From positions 1-25,082 of IMG/VR virus record IMGVR_UViG_3300044999_000016: DNA of 25,082 nt; one strand, 5' to 3'. The notes under the pieces are model-generated. The model saw only the letters and a list, made by a program, of their open reading frames with translations, ran no database searches and had not been told where the DNA came from. This DNA is from a virus. This document shows, in pieces, positions 12,945 through 18,786 of the stretch (position 1 is the stretch's first letter; every line of letters begins with the position of its first letter). The position numbers were made by a program, and so were the translations under genes.

Positions 12945-13534
12945 CCGCGCCGATCCGCGAGATGCCGGCCTATGAACTCTATCGCGTCATCACCGATTAC
13001 GAGGCGCTGCAGGACGGGTTTCTCGATCGCATCGACGATCTCGATACGACGCTGGCGCTTCCGAGCTTTGCCGACGGGCAGGTGCAGAAGCTGCTGACCA
13101 AGAATCCGGGCAAGGCCATCACGCGGAAGCGGGACCACCGCAGCGCCTCGGCAAAACGCACATTCGGGTGGGAAAGCCTCGGAAAAATGCTCAAGGACAC
13201 GGGCCTGGCGCTGGTGCTGGTGGTCGATGATGCGCGGTTCGGGCCGGTGAAAGAGCAGTTGAGCAAGCGGAAACGGAAGCCCTCGCCGAGCATCGTGGGC
13301 CAAAAGCGGCCGACGTGGCTGTTCACACCCAAGAAAGCCAGCAAAATGCGGGCTAAATGGTGGAACAGCCTGACCGAGGCGCAGCAGAAAAAACATCAGC
13401 GAAAAGCACAAAAAGGACAGGCCGCGGCGCGGCGCAGGAAGAAATCAGTTGCGCTTGCCGCAGCTGGAGCACCGGAATCGGGGGGCGCTGGTGTTGTGCG
13501 GAACGCGTGCGCGGCCGCTATGACCGCAGTGTAG
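12941..13534 (+). CDS. Hypothetical basic phage protein
   Basis: 197 aa. Residues 1-125 are mixed (DGFLDRIDDLDTTLALP, ALVLVVDDARFGPVKEQLSKRKRK); residues ~135-175 are very basic (KKASKMRAKWW ... KKHQRKAQKGQAAARRRKK), so nucleic-acid binding is possible. The ATG overlaps the upstream stop. The last 30 codons run antisense over a zinc-ribbon gene on the other strand. It ends the rightward early operon. Confidence 0.7.
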   Translation: MTAPIREMPAYELYRVITDYEALQDGFLDRIDDLDTTLALPSFADGQVQKLLTKNPGKAITRKRDHRSASAKRTFGWESLGKMLKDTGLALVLVVDDARFGPVKEQLSKRKRKPSPSIVGQKRPTWLFTPKKASKMRAKWWNSLTEAQQKKHQRKAQKGQAAARRRKKSVALAAAGAPESGGAGVVRNACAAAMTAV

Positions 13535-13648
13535 ACACTGAATTGTGCGAAATGACGGCAGATAGCGCACGCGCACGCCGTCGAGCGTCTCGGCCTCATT
13601 GACCAAGATCTCGGCTTCCTGTCTCTGCCGCTCTTTTCGATTGAGCAC
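13445..13648 (-). CDS. Small zinc-ribbon protein
   Basis: 67 aa with GTG start at 13648 preceded by AAGGGA. Two metal-binding knuckles are visible: CLHCGH (C38, C41) and CSSCG (C60, C63), spaced as in zinc ribbons, after a charged amino helix. Likely a DNA- or protein-binding regulator. It is read leftwards after the HTH gene (53-base overlap) and converges on the rightward early operon, overlapping its last gene by 90 bases. Confidence 0.7.
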   Translation of the reverse strand: MLNRKERQRQEAEILVNEAETLDGVRVRYLPSFRTIQCLHCGHSGRARVPHNTSAPRFRCSSCGKRN

Positions 13649-13943
13649 GGTTGAAGTCCCTTACTGCCTTCGCTGCGATCTTTCTCAAATAAGCCTTCGA
13701 TGGTTTCCCTCGCGCTGGCTTGCCGTCCGCGTAGCGCTGTGCCTTGCGTTGCGTGCGCGCCAGGTATTGCAGCCTCGTGGCCCGGATATCGATCCCAGCC
13801 TCCCGCACCCACCGCGCCACCGTCTGCCTCGGTACCGACGCGACGGTCGCGCCCTCGGCCGGTGATGTCAGCGTGCCAGCCTTGAACATGCCGACGACCC
13901 AATCCCGAAGCGGATGACGTGCTGGTGCCATACGTTCCAGCAT
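13596..13943 (-). CDS. Helix-turn-helix DNA-binding protein
   Basis: 115 aa from the ATG at 13943; ATGs at 13931 and 14009 are alternatives. SPAEGATVASVPRQTVARWVREAG (~27-50) is a helix-turn-helix; the rest is basic and helical (TRLQYLARTQRKAQRY, AYLRKIAAKAVRDFNRAQSKR). A perfect palindrome (13931-13953) spans the start codons, implying autoregulation, and a GGTGCGTTGTT element lies 31 bases upstream of the ATG. Possibly a regulator of the late switch; this is inference. Confidence 0.7.
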   Translation of the reverse strand: MLERMAPARHPLRDWVVGMFKAGTLTSPAEGATVASVPRQTVARWVREAGIDIRATRLQYLARTQRKAQRYADGKPARGKPSKAYLRKIAAKAVRDFNRAQSKRAAETGSRDLGQ

Positions 13944-13953
13944 GGGGAACGTA
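13931..13953. promoter_or_regulatory. Perfect palindromic operator candidate
   Basis: TACGTTCC (13931-13938) and GGAACGTA (13946-13953) form perfect 8-bp arms with a 7-base spacer, sitting across the start of the leftward HTH gene. The core GTTCC-N7-GGAAC recurs at 14608-14624, and GTTCC-N6-GGAAC at 10266-10281 and 10313-10328. This is a strong candidate for autoregulation by the HTH protein or a sister regulator. Confidence 0.6.
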
Positions 13954-13962
13954 TCGATTTCG

Positions 13963-13974
13963 AACAACGCACCG
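13963..13974 (-). repeat. GGTGCGTTGTT element, copy 1 (leftward)
   Basis: On the minus strand CGGTGCGTTGTT, followed by CGAA then ATCGATA. The first 22 bases from GGTGCG differ from copy 2 at only three positions. It points towards the leftward HTH gene start 31 bases away. If that gene starts at 14009 the element would be inside its coding region. Confidence 0.6.
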
Positions 13975-14047
13975 TATTGTGCGGCCGCGCTCAATGCACA
14001 TGCATCCAAACGTTCAAGTTAGGCCCGTAAACATTGAAGAATGCGAC

Positions 14048-14060
14048 GGTGCGTTGTTGG
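14048..14060 (+). repeat. GGTGCGTTGTT element, copy 2 (rightward)
   Basis: CGGTGCGTTGTTGG at about 14048-14060, followed by CGATCGATA. It points towards the rightward gene at 14165 and is divergent from copy 1, 73 bases apart. The match to copy 1 extends over 22 bases. Confidence 0.6.
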
Positions 14061-14164
14061 CGATCGATAAATCATGCCATCACATCGCGCGTCCACACGC
14101 ACGCCCGCGTTCCTTCCACAGCGAGCCCGCGAGCGAGGACCACGACGAAGCGCAACGCGCGAGG

Positions 14165-14353
14165 ATGTCCGTGCCGCAGATCACAGCCCGCGAACTCCTG
14201 GCCGCCTATCGCCGCGGCCGCACAGCCGAACAGGAGATCGCACTCATCGAGTTTACGGAACTCAGCGAGGCCGAGCGGTGGGAGTTGCTGTTTATCGGCA
14301 TGGTCAGCGTCTCACACGATGCTCAAGCGGCTTTGAAGCAAGCACGGGATTGA
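14165..14353 (+). CDS. Hypothetical small acidic protein
   Basis: 62 aa from the ATG at 14165. Helical (ITARELLAAYRRGRTAEQEIALIEFTELSEAERWELLF), ending in DAQAALKQARD. The frame is open upstream to 13919 but would run over the divergent control region, so the shorter form is preferred. No recognised function. Confidence 0.6.
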   Translation: MSVPQITARELLAAYRRGRTAEQEIALIEFTELSEAERWELLFIGMVSVSHDAQAALKQARD

Positions 14354-14358
14354 CGTAC

Positions 14359-14499
14359 ATGCAGATTGTCATTCATCCAGATCAATTGCGTGACCTCAGG
14401 CTGATCGCCGATCCCTTCAGCATCTACGCTCAACGCAGAGCCCTTCGAACAGCCGGCATTGCTTGCGTCGTGTATCGCGGTGATGAGTGGTGGCATTGA
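14359..14499 (+). CDS. Hypothetical small protein
   Basis: 46 aa (MQIVIHPDQLRDLRLIADPF ... GDEWWH). Starts 5 bases after the previous stop, so probably co-translated with it. The composition is protein-like, with strand and helix, but there is no known motif. Confidence 0.55.
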   Translation: MQIVIHPDQLRDLRLIADPFSIYAQRRALRTAGIACVVYRGDEWWH

Positions 14500-14607
14500 C
14501 CTCATCGCACCAGCGAGTGAACTAACCTCACATCACACATATATCACACTCATATCGGGACTATATGCATGCACTCTATCGGCTCACTCCTACGTCAACA
14601 CCGTGCA

Positions 14608-14624
14608 GTTCCTGATGTAGGAAC
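14608..14624. promoter_or_regulatory. GTTCC-N7-GGAAC inverted repeat
   Basis: GTTCCT-GATGT-AGGAAC, perfect 6-bp arms. The core and spacing (GTTCC-N7-GGAAC) are the same as in the palindrome at 13931-13953, about 670 bases away. It lies ahead of the late genes, so the same regulator may act on both. Confidence 0.5.
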
Positions 14625-14760
14625 ATGGTGCTTCCATCAACGTATTGATATTGCTGATGTATATGGATGCGCGCGTGATGGCTGTGTCAGCTGTGCGTCA
14701 GTCGAGCGCTGGCGAAGCGGGTGAATCGGCGAAATGCATGGGCTTCCAGGGCAAAAGACC

Positions 14761-14781
14761 GGGGCGGGGTGGGGGTGGGGG
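14761..14781 (+). other. G-quadruplex-prone tract
   Basis: Four runs of 4, 4, 5 and 5 G separated by single bases (14761-64, 14766-69, 14771-75, 14777-81) fit a very stable G-quadruplex pattern on the plus strand. It lies ~150 bases before the small terminase gene in a noncoding stretch, so it could affect late transcription, replication or packaging initiation. Confidence 0.55.
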
Positions 14782-14886
14782 TGACCTGGAGCGCCGGCGG
14801 GATATTCGACCTACCCCCTTAATTTCGCGGCCCTTTCCCCAAAACCTGTTGCTGATATGTCACGCCCTGTTCTGAGGTCGGGCGTG

Positions 14887-14924
14887 CGGTGCGTTGCTGA
14901 CGCTAACCGTTAACCGCACCTTCC
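14887..14924 (+). repeat. GGTGCGTTGCT element, copy 3
   Basis: CGGTGCGTTGCTGAC begins at 14887; GGTGCG (14888-14893) is complementary to CGCACC (14915-14920), then TTCC at 14921. The start ATG of the small terminase is at 14929, only a few bases beyond. It shares both ends with copy 6, including AACCGCACCTTCCG. Confidence 0.7.
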
Positions 14925-14928
14925 GGGC

Positions 14929-15495
14929 ATGGATTTTTCGGAAATCGAACTTGGACCGCGGATGTCGGCGCTGCCGGAGCGCGAGCGGAAATTCGTGTGG
15001 TTTTACTTGACCAACGAGGGGAAGCCGAACGGGGCACAGGCGGCGCGGGATGCGGGGTATTCGGACAAATCGGAGGGCGCGAAGGTGCTTGCGCATGCGC
15101 TGCTGCACCGGGAGCGGGTGATCCTGGCGCTGGAGGAGGTCGGCCGGAAGGCATTCCGCGGATTGCTGGGGCCGGCAGTGAAGGCGGCGGCGAAGTTGAT
15201 CGAGGCGGACAAGCATCCGGATCACAGCAAGGCGGTGTTCACGACGCTGGCGCGGCTCGGGCTCGGCGAGAAATCGACGGTCGACGTCAATGTCGGCGGC
15301 GAGTTGACGGTCAACCATACGGACAGCGCGCTGAACGACCTGCGGACGCTGCTGGCGCTGGCGGTGCCGGAGGAGAAGCTGATCGAGATCTTCGGGTTCT
15401 CGGGCCTGTCGCGCTACCGGAAGATGCTGGCCGAGACGGACGCCAAGGCGCCGAAGCTGATCGAGCACCGGACGGATGAGGCGCCGGGTGGCTGA
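14929..15495 (+). CDS. terS: Terminase small subunit
   Basis: 188 aa. LPERERKFVWFYLTNEGKPN ... AARDAGYSDKSEGAKVLAHALL (~15-65) is the helix-turn-helix and opening pattern of Terminase_2-type small subunits. These bind the phage packaging site and load the large subunit. The start may be 14929 or Met12 (14962). No Shine-Dalgarno sequence precedes 14929; a repeated element sits there instead. First gene of the late module. Confidence 0.85.
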   Translation: MDFSEIELGPRMSALPERERKFVWFYLTNEGKPNGAQAARDAGYSDKSEGAKVLAHALLHRERVILALEEVGRKAFRGLLGPAVKAAAKLIEADKHPDHSKAVFTTLARLGLGEKSTVDVNVGGELTVNHTDSALNDLRTLLALAVPEEKLIEIFGFSGLSRYRKMLAETDAKAPKLIEHRTDEAPGG

Positions 15496-15961
15496 TCAGG
15501 AAACCTACTTCACCGGAAAGCCCTGCGGTCGTGGGCACGTTGCGCCGAGGCGGAAAAGTAATAGGACCTGCCTCGATTGTGAGTTGGAGCGCCAGAAAGC
15601 CTACTACGCGCAAAGTCCTGAGAAATATCAGGACCGCGCGCGCGGATATCGGTCAAGGGACCCTGAAAAAGCGCGGGCCTATGCGCGCCAGCGCTATGCC
15701 AAAAATCCAGAGAAGCACCGCGCCGTCCAGAGAAAGTTCAAATATGGGCTGACCAGCGAAGAATTCGAAGCGCTGGCGAAATCGCAAAACTATCGCTGCG
15801 CGATCTGTGAAACACCAGAATTGCACGTCGACCACGATCATGGCACGGGCGCCGTACGTGGGTTGCTTTGTGGGCCCTGCAACCGGATGTTGGGATGCGC
15901 GAAAGATGACCCGGATGTGCTCGAGCGAGCTATCGAATACCTCCGCAGATCAAAGACATGA
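15488..15961 (+). CDS. Phage endonuclease VII-like (recombination endonuclease)
   Basis: 157 aa from GTG 15488, preceded by GAGG and overlapping TerS by 8 bases; ATG 15476 is the alternative. A zinc-binding pattern (CGRGH near the start, CLDC) and the endonuclease VII core YRCAICETPELHVDHDHGTG ... LLCGPCNRMLGCAKDD are clear. It resolves branched DNA before packaging or acts as a homing-type nuclease. Placement between the terminase genes is seen in other phages. ATGA overlap with terL. Confidence 0.88.
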   Translation: MADQETYFTGKPCGRGHVAPRRKSNRTCLDCELERQKAYYAQSPEKYQDRARGYRSRDPEKARAYARQRYAKNPEKHRAVQRKFKYGLTSEEFEALAKSQNYRCAICETPELHVDHDHGTGAVRGLLCGPCNRMLGCAKDDPDVLERAIEYLRRSKT

Positions 15962-17493
15962 CCGATCATCTGGAGGAGGGTCCTGATCCCAATGATATCA
16001 GGCGCCACGCTAAAAAAATGTACACGGAGATGCAGTACCGGCAGAAGTACCGGCGCATCGATTTTTACAAGCCAAATTTCAAGCAGGAAGAGTTTCACAA
16101 CCTCGCCAAGACCGAGAAGATGATCCGGGCCGGCAACCAGCTCGGCAAGACGCAGAGCGCGGCCGCGCAGATGGCGATGGATTCCTGCAACATCTATCCG
16201 GACTGGTACACTGGCCGCCGCTTCACCAGTCCGCCAAAGATCGAGCGGCCCTATGACTTCATCGGCTGGGCCGGCTGCACCACCTCGGACAAGACCCGCG
16301 ACGGTGCGCAGGTCAAGCTGTTCGGCGACATCAAGAAGCAGGGCGGGCTCGGGCAGGGGCTGATCCCACTCGATAACATCGTCGGCCGGCCCGATATGGC
16401 GCGCGGCATCGCCAATTTCATCGATACCGTCAATCTGCGCCGCGAGGACGGCGGCGACGCCATCATCCGCTTTAAGACGTTCATGATGGGCCGCGAGGCG
16501 TGGCAGGGCGAGGCGGTGGACGTGGTGTGGGGCGACGAAGACCCCGGCGACATGGAAATCTACGAGGAGTGCCAGGCCCGCCTCACCACCACGCGCGGCA
16601 TCATCATCTGGTCGATGACCCCGATGCTCGGCTCCTCGCCGGTCCGCAAGCACTTCAAGAGTGCAACCGCCGACGTCGGCGAGGTGCTGATGACGATCTA
16701 CGACGCCGCGGTATCGAAGCGCGGCCACATCCCCGACGAAGACATCCCCGGCATCATCAAGCGGTACGGCAAGAAGGCCGCCACCCGCGCCATGGGCGGC
16801 GACGCGCAGGGCCAGGGCTCGGTGTTCGAAACTGAGCCGGACACGATCAAGCACACGCTCCGGCCGGCCAACGTTCCCGAATACTGGCCGTGGCTGTGGG
16901 CACTGGATTTCCGGCATTCCGGGCAGGAGACCGGCGGCCATCCGTTCGCCGCGGTGCTGCTGACCTGGGACCGCGACAACGACGTGGCCTACATCATGGA
17001 CGGCTTTCGCCTGTACGGCATGGCCGCCAGCCATGTGGCGCGGATCAAGGAAAACCCGATGTGGCGCGCACCGGTGGCATGGCCGCATGACGGCGGGGTC
17101 GGCGCCGGCGTCCAGACCAACGAGACCATTGCGGCCATCTACAAGAAACTCGGCCTCAACATGCTGCCCACGCATGCCACATTCTCCGGCGGCGGCTACA
17201 ATCTCGAGGCCGGCCTGACCGTGATGGAAGAGCGCTTCGCCGCCAAGAAGCTGCTGGTGGCCGCGCATTTCTTCGACTGGTTCGATGAATATGGCGGCTA
17301 TCACCGTAAGGACGGCAAGGTGATCAAGGTCGACGACGACCTTTTGAGCGCGACCCGCGTCGGCTGCATGGACCTCCGCTTCGCCAAGACGACCGAGCGC
17401 TTCCGCGCCTATGCCGCCAGCCAGGTCTCCGGCTTCGCCATCGGCACCCCGAACCATCCCGACGGCGACATGGACGCTTTTACGGGCTCCTGA
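15958..17493 (+). CDS. terL: Terminase large subunit
   Basis: 511 aa, typical length. ATPase: RAGNQLGKT at 57-65 (Walker A) and VDVVWGDED at ~187-195 (Walker B), with WSMTP (219-223) as a coupling-type motif. Nuclease: ALDF with D317 plus later acidic residues (PHDGG, VDDDLLSATR). It drives DNA into the procapsid and makes the cuts. The ATG overlaps the endonuclease VII stop by 4 bases. The stop codon is followed at once by a GGTGCGTTGCT element. Confidence 0.95.
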   Translation: MTDHLEEGPDPNDIRRHAKKMYTEMQYRQKYRRIDFYKPNFKQEEFHNLAKTEKMIRAGNQLGKTQSAAAQMAMDSCNIYPDWYTGRRFTSPPKIERPYDFIGWAGCTTSDKTRDGAQVKLFGDIKKQGGLGQGLIPLDNIVGRPDMARGIANFIDTVNLRREDGGDAIIRFKTFMMGREAWQGEAVDVVWGDEDPGDMEIYEECQARLTTTRGIIIWSMTPMLGSSPVRKHFKSATADVGEVLMTIYDAAVSKRGHIPDEDIPGIIKRYGKKAATRAMGGDAQGQGSVFETEPDTIKHTLRPANVPEYWPWLWALDFRHSGQETGGHPFAAVLLTWDRDNDVAYIMDGFRLYGMAASHVARIKENPMWRAPVAWPHDGGVGAGVQTNETIAAIYKKLGLNMLPTHATFSGGGYNLEAGLTVMEERFAAKKLLVAAHFFDWFDEYGGYHRKDGKVIKVDDDLLSATRVGCMDLRFAKTTERFRAYAASQVSGFAIGTPNHPDGDMDAFTGS

Positions 17494-17531
17494 CGGTGCG
17501 TTGCTGGCAATGGCCGGCCCGATCACCTTCC
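17494..17531 (+). repeat. GGTGCGTTGCT element, copy 4
   Basis: CGGTGCGTTGCTGGC starts directly after the terL TGA (17491-17493); CACCTTCC follows with TTCC starting 33 bases from GGTGCG. It resembles copies 3 and 6 in sequence and spacing but with a weaker inner stem. It lies just upstream of an intrinsic terminator. Confidence 0.65.
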
Positions 17532-17561
17532 CGCTGTCCTCCCTGGACGAAACGCGACCTT

Positions 17562-17598
17562 GCGGCGGGGAACTGGACAAGCGCCCCGCCGCCTTTTT
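17562..17598 (+). terminator. Intrinsic terminator after terL
   Basis: GCGGCGGGG (17562-17570) pairs perfectly with CCCCGCCGC (17584-17592) across a 13-base loop and is followed by CTTTTT. This is a standard rho-independent terminator. It separates packaging genes from the head genes, so downstream expression needs read-through, antitermination or a new promoter. Confidence 0.8.
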
Positions 17599-17609
17599 GG
17601 AGCACCCTG

Positions 17610-17921
17610 ATGCCTGACAGCGAAATCGATTCCGGCCCGGTCGATCCCTTCGAAGCCTCCGAACCCGCCGCCGCGTCACAGCGCCTGCGCGCGTTCGAGG
17701 ATGAACACCTCGGCGAGGGCGCGCCGCGCATCTCCGGCAAGCTCGAACGCGGCCACGGCTCGCTGTTCAGCCGCCTGCCGATCGAAAGGCAGAAGGAGCA
17801 TGCCGCGATCGAAAAGACGGTCGCCACCGAACAAAAGCTGGCCGATGCGCACACCGCGCTGCTGAAGGCCGAAGCGGATCACAACGCCGCCCTCGACGAC
17901 GCCTCCAGGTTCGGCGGCTGA
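17610..17921 (+). CDS. Hypothetical phage late protein, coiled coil
   Basis: 103 aa from the ATG at 17610. An acidic/Pro/Ala start, then FEDEHLGEGAPRISGKLERGHGS and a coiled coil at ~60-100 (RQKEHAAIEKTVATEQKLADAHTALLKAEADHNAAL). Four small genes of this kind often precede the portal gene in related phages. Exact role unknown. Confidence 0.7.
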   Translation: MPDSEIDSGPVDPFEASEPAAASQRLRAFEDEHLGEGAPRISGKLERGHGSLFSRLPIERQKEHAAIEKTVATEQKLADAHTALLKAEADHNAALDDASRFGG

Positions 17922-17922
17922 C

Positions 17923-18126
17923 ATGGCGATGCCGGGCATGACCGCCGGTCTTTCGCCCGCCGGCGCCGACCTCGGCCTTGGCGGTGCGCTGAGCCAGCAG
18001 GTTCAGAACGAGACCGAGGAGGAGCGCAAGAAGCGGATGGCGCAGATCCAGCAGCAACAAATGCTCGGTCCGTCCGGATCAATGGCGGTGACGGCGCTGT
18101 TCGGAGGAGGCTTCAATGGCCGATGA
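17923..18126 (+). CDS. Hypothetical small late protein
   Basis: 67 aa: Gly/Ala-rich start, then QQVQNETEEERKKRMAQIQQQQMLGPSG, a short charged helix. The pattern is common directly upstream of portal genes in phages of this type. Begins one base after the previous stop. Confidence 0.7.
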   Translation: MAMPGMTAGLSPAGADLGLGGALSQQVQNETEEERKKRMAQIQQQQMLGPSGSMAVTALFGGGFNGR

Positions 18127-18322
18127 TACTTGGGAGACCACGAAGGCAGCAATCCACAAAAGCGTCGCCGATCATCTTTCCAGCTTGGACTATGTGCTCG
18201 GCGGCCCGCAGAACGCTGAAAAATGGAAGCCTCGTGAGGGTGCTTCGGACGAATACAAGCGCGCCACCACGGGAATGGGCGAATCTCAGGCGGTCAACGA
18301 TCTCGGATTAGGCAAAAAGTAG
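18116..18322 (+). CDS. Hypothetical small late protein
   Basis: 68 aa, good GGAGGAGG ribosome site, 11-base overlap with the upstream gene. Polar helical sequence (ETTKAAIHKSVADHLSSLDYVLGGPQNAEKW). Function unknown; co-operonic with the portal. Confidence 0.65.
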   Translation: MADDTWETTKAAIHKSVADHLSSLDYVLGGPQNAEKWKPREGASDEYKRATTGMGESQAVNDLGLGKK

Positions 18323-18786
18323 TGCAGGCTATTGAAAAGCGGCTGGCCTTCGACCTGCGCGCCACATGGCAGGCGCGGGTTCTTTTGGCCGCCCAGGCCA
18401 GGAACGACGGCGTGATCGGTGCGGTGGCGCTGTCGGTGCTGGCGCATAATTACGACGATGCACTGCCGACGCTGCTCAAGGTTCTGTTCCCCGGCTTCGA
18501 ATCCATCACGCCGCCGTTTCTGTGCTCGGCCGGCAAGGTCGACAAGTCGGGTGCGGTGGTTGCCGACCTAGTCGAGCGCGCCGGCGTCATCACCAGGAAT
18601 TACCGGCTCTATCGCGACGAGATCGCGCTGCGCGACGATTTCCGCCGCCTCGCCGACGAACTCAAGCTGAAGGACGCCGACCGCATCGAACTGTTTGCCG
18701 CCGTGCAGCGCTGGGTGGTCGCCGACCGCCGTCTCGATCCGAGCATGGATCCGAAGGACCCCGATGCCAAGCGCCTCCTCAACTGA
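18322..18786 (+). CDS. Hypothetical late protein upstream of portal
   Basis: 154 aa from a GTG at 18322 that overlaps the previous TAG by one base. Helical throughout; the last segment WVVADRRLDPSMDPKDPDAKRLLN is acidic. A 23-base overlap with the portal start suggests translational coupling. No known domain recognised. Confidence 0.65.
   Translation: MQAIEKRLAFDLRATWQARVLLAAQARNDGVIGAVALSVLAHNYDDALPTLLKVLFPGFESITPPFLCSAGKVDKSGAVVADLVERAGVITRNYRLYRDEIALRDDFRRLADELKLKDADRIELFAAVQRWVVADRRLDPSMDPKDPDAKRLLN

Larger units (their letters stand above)
14500..14886 (+). other. Noncoding control region before the terminase genes
   Basis: No convincing gene. Contents: an A/T-richer stretch (14520-14575, including CATATATCAC and ACTATATGCATGC), a GTTCCT-GATGT-AGGAAC inverted repeat (14608-14624) and a G-rich tract (14761-14781). 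A 76-codon frame at 14645 is Gly/Arg-rich and looks incidental. Probable late-operon promoter and packaging-start region; this is inference from position. Confidence 0.5.

Noticed and set aside
14645-14875. 76-codon frame in the late control region
   Set aside because: Includes the G tract as a run of glycines, lacks a ribosome site and shows no domain; probably chance.
15838-17679. Long open frame antisense to the large terminase gene
   Set aside because: It mirrors the terL coding frame; terL has all terminase motifs and the antisense frame is an artefact of high G+C codon use.
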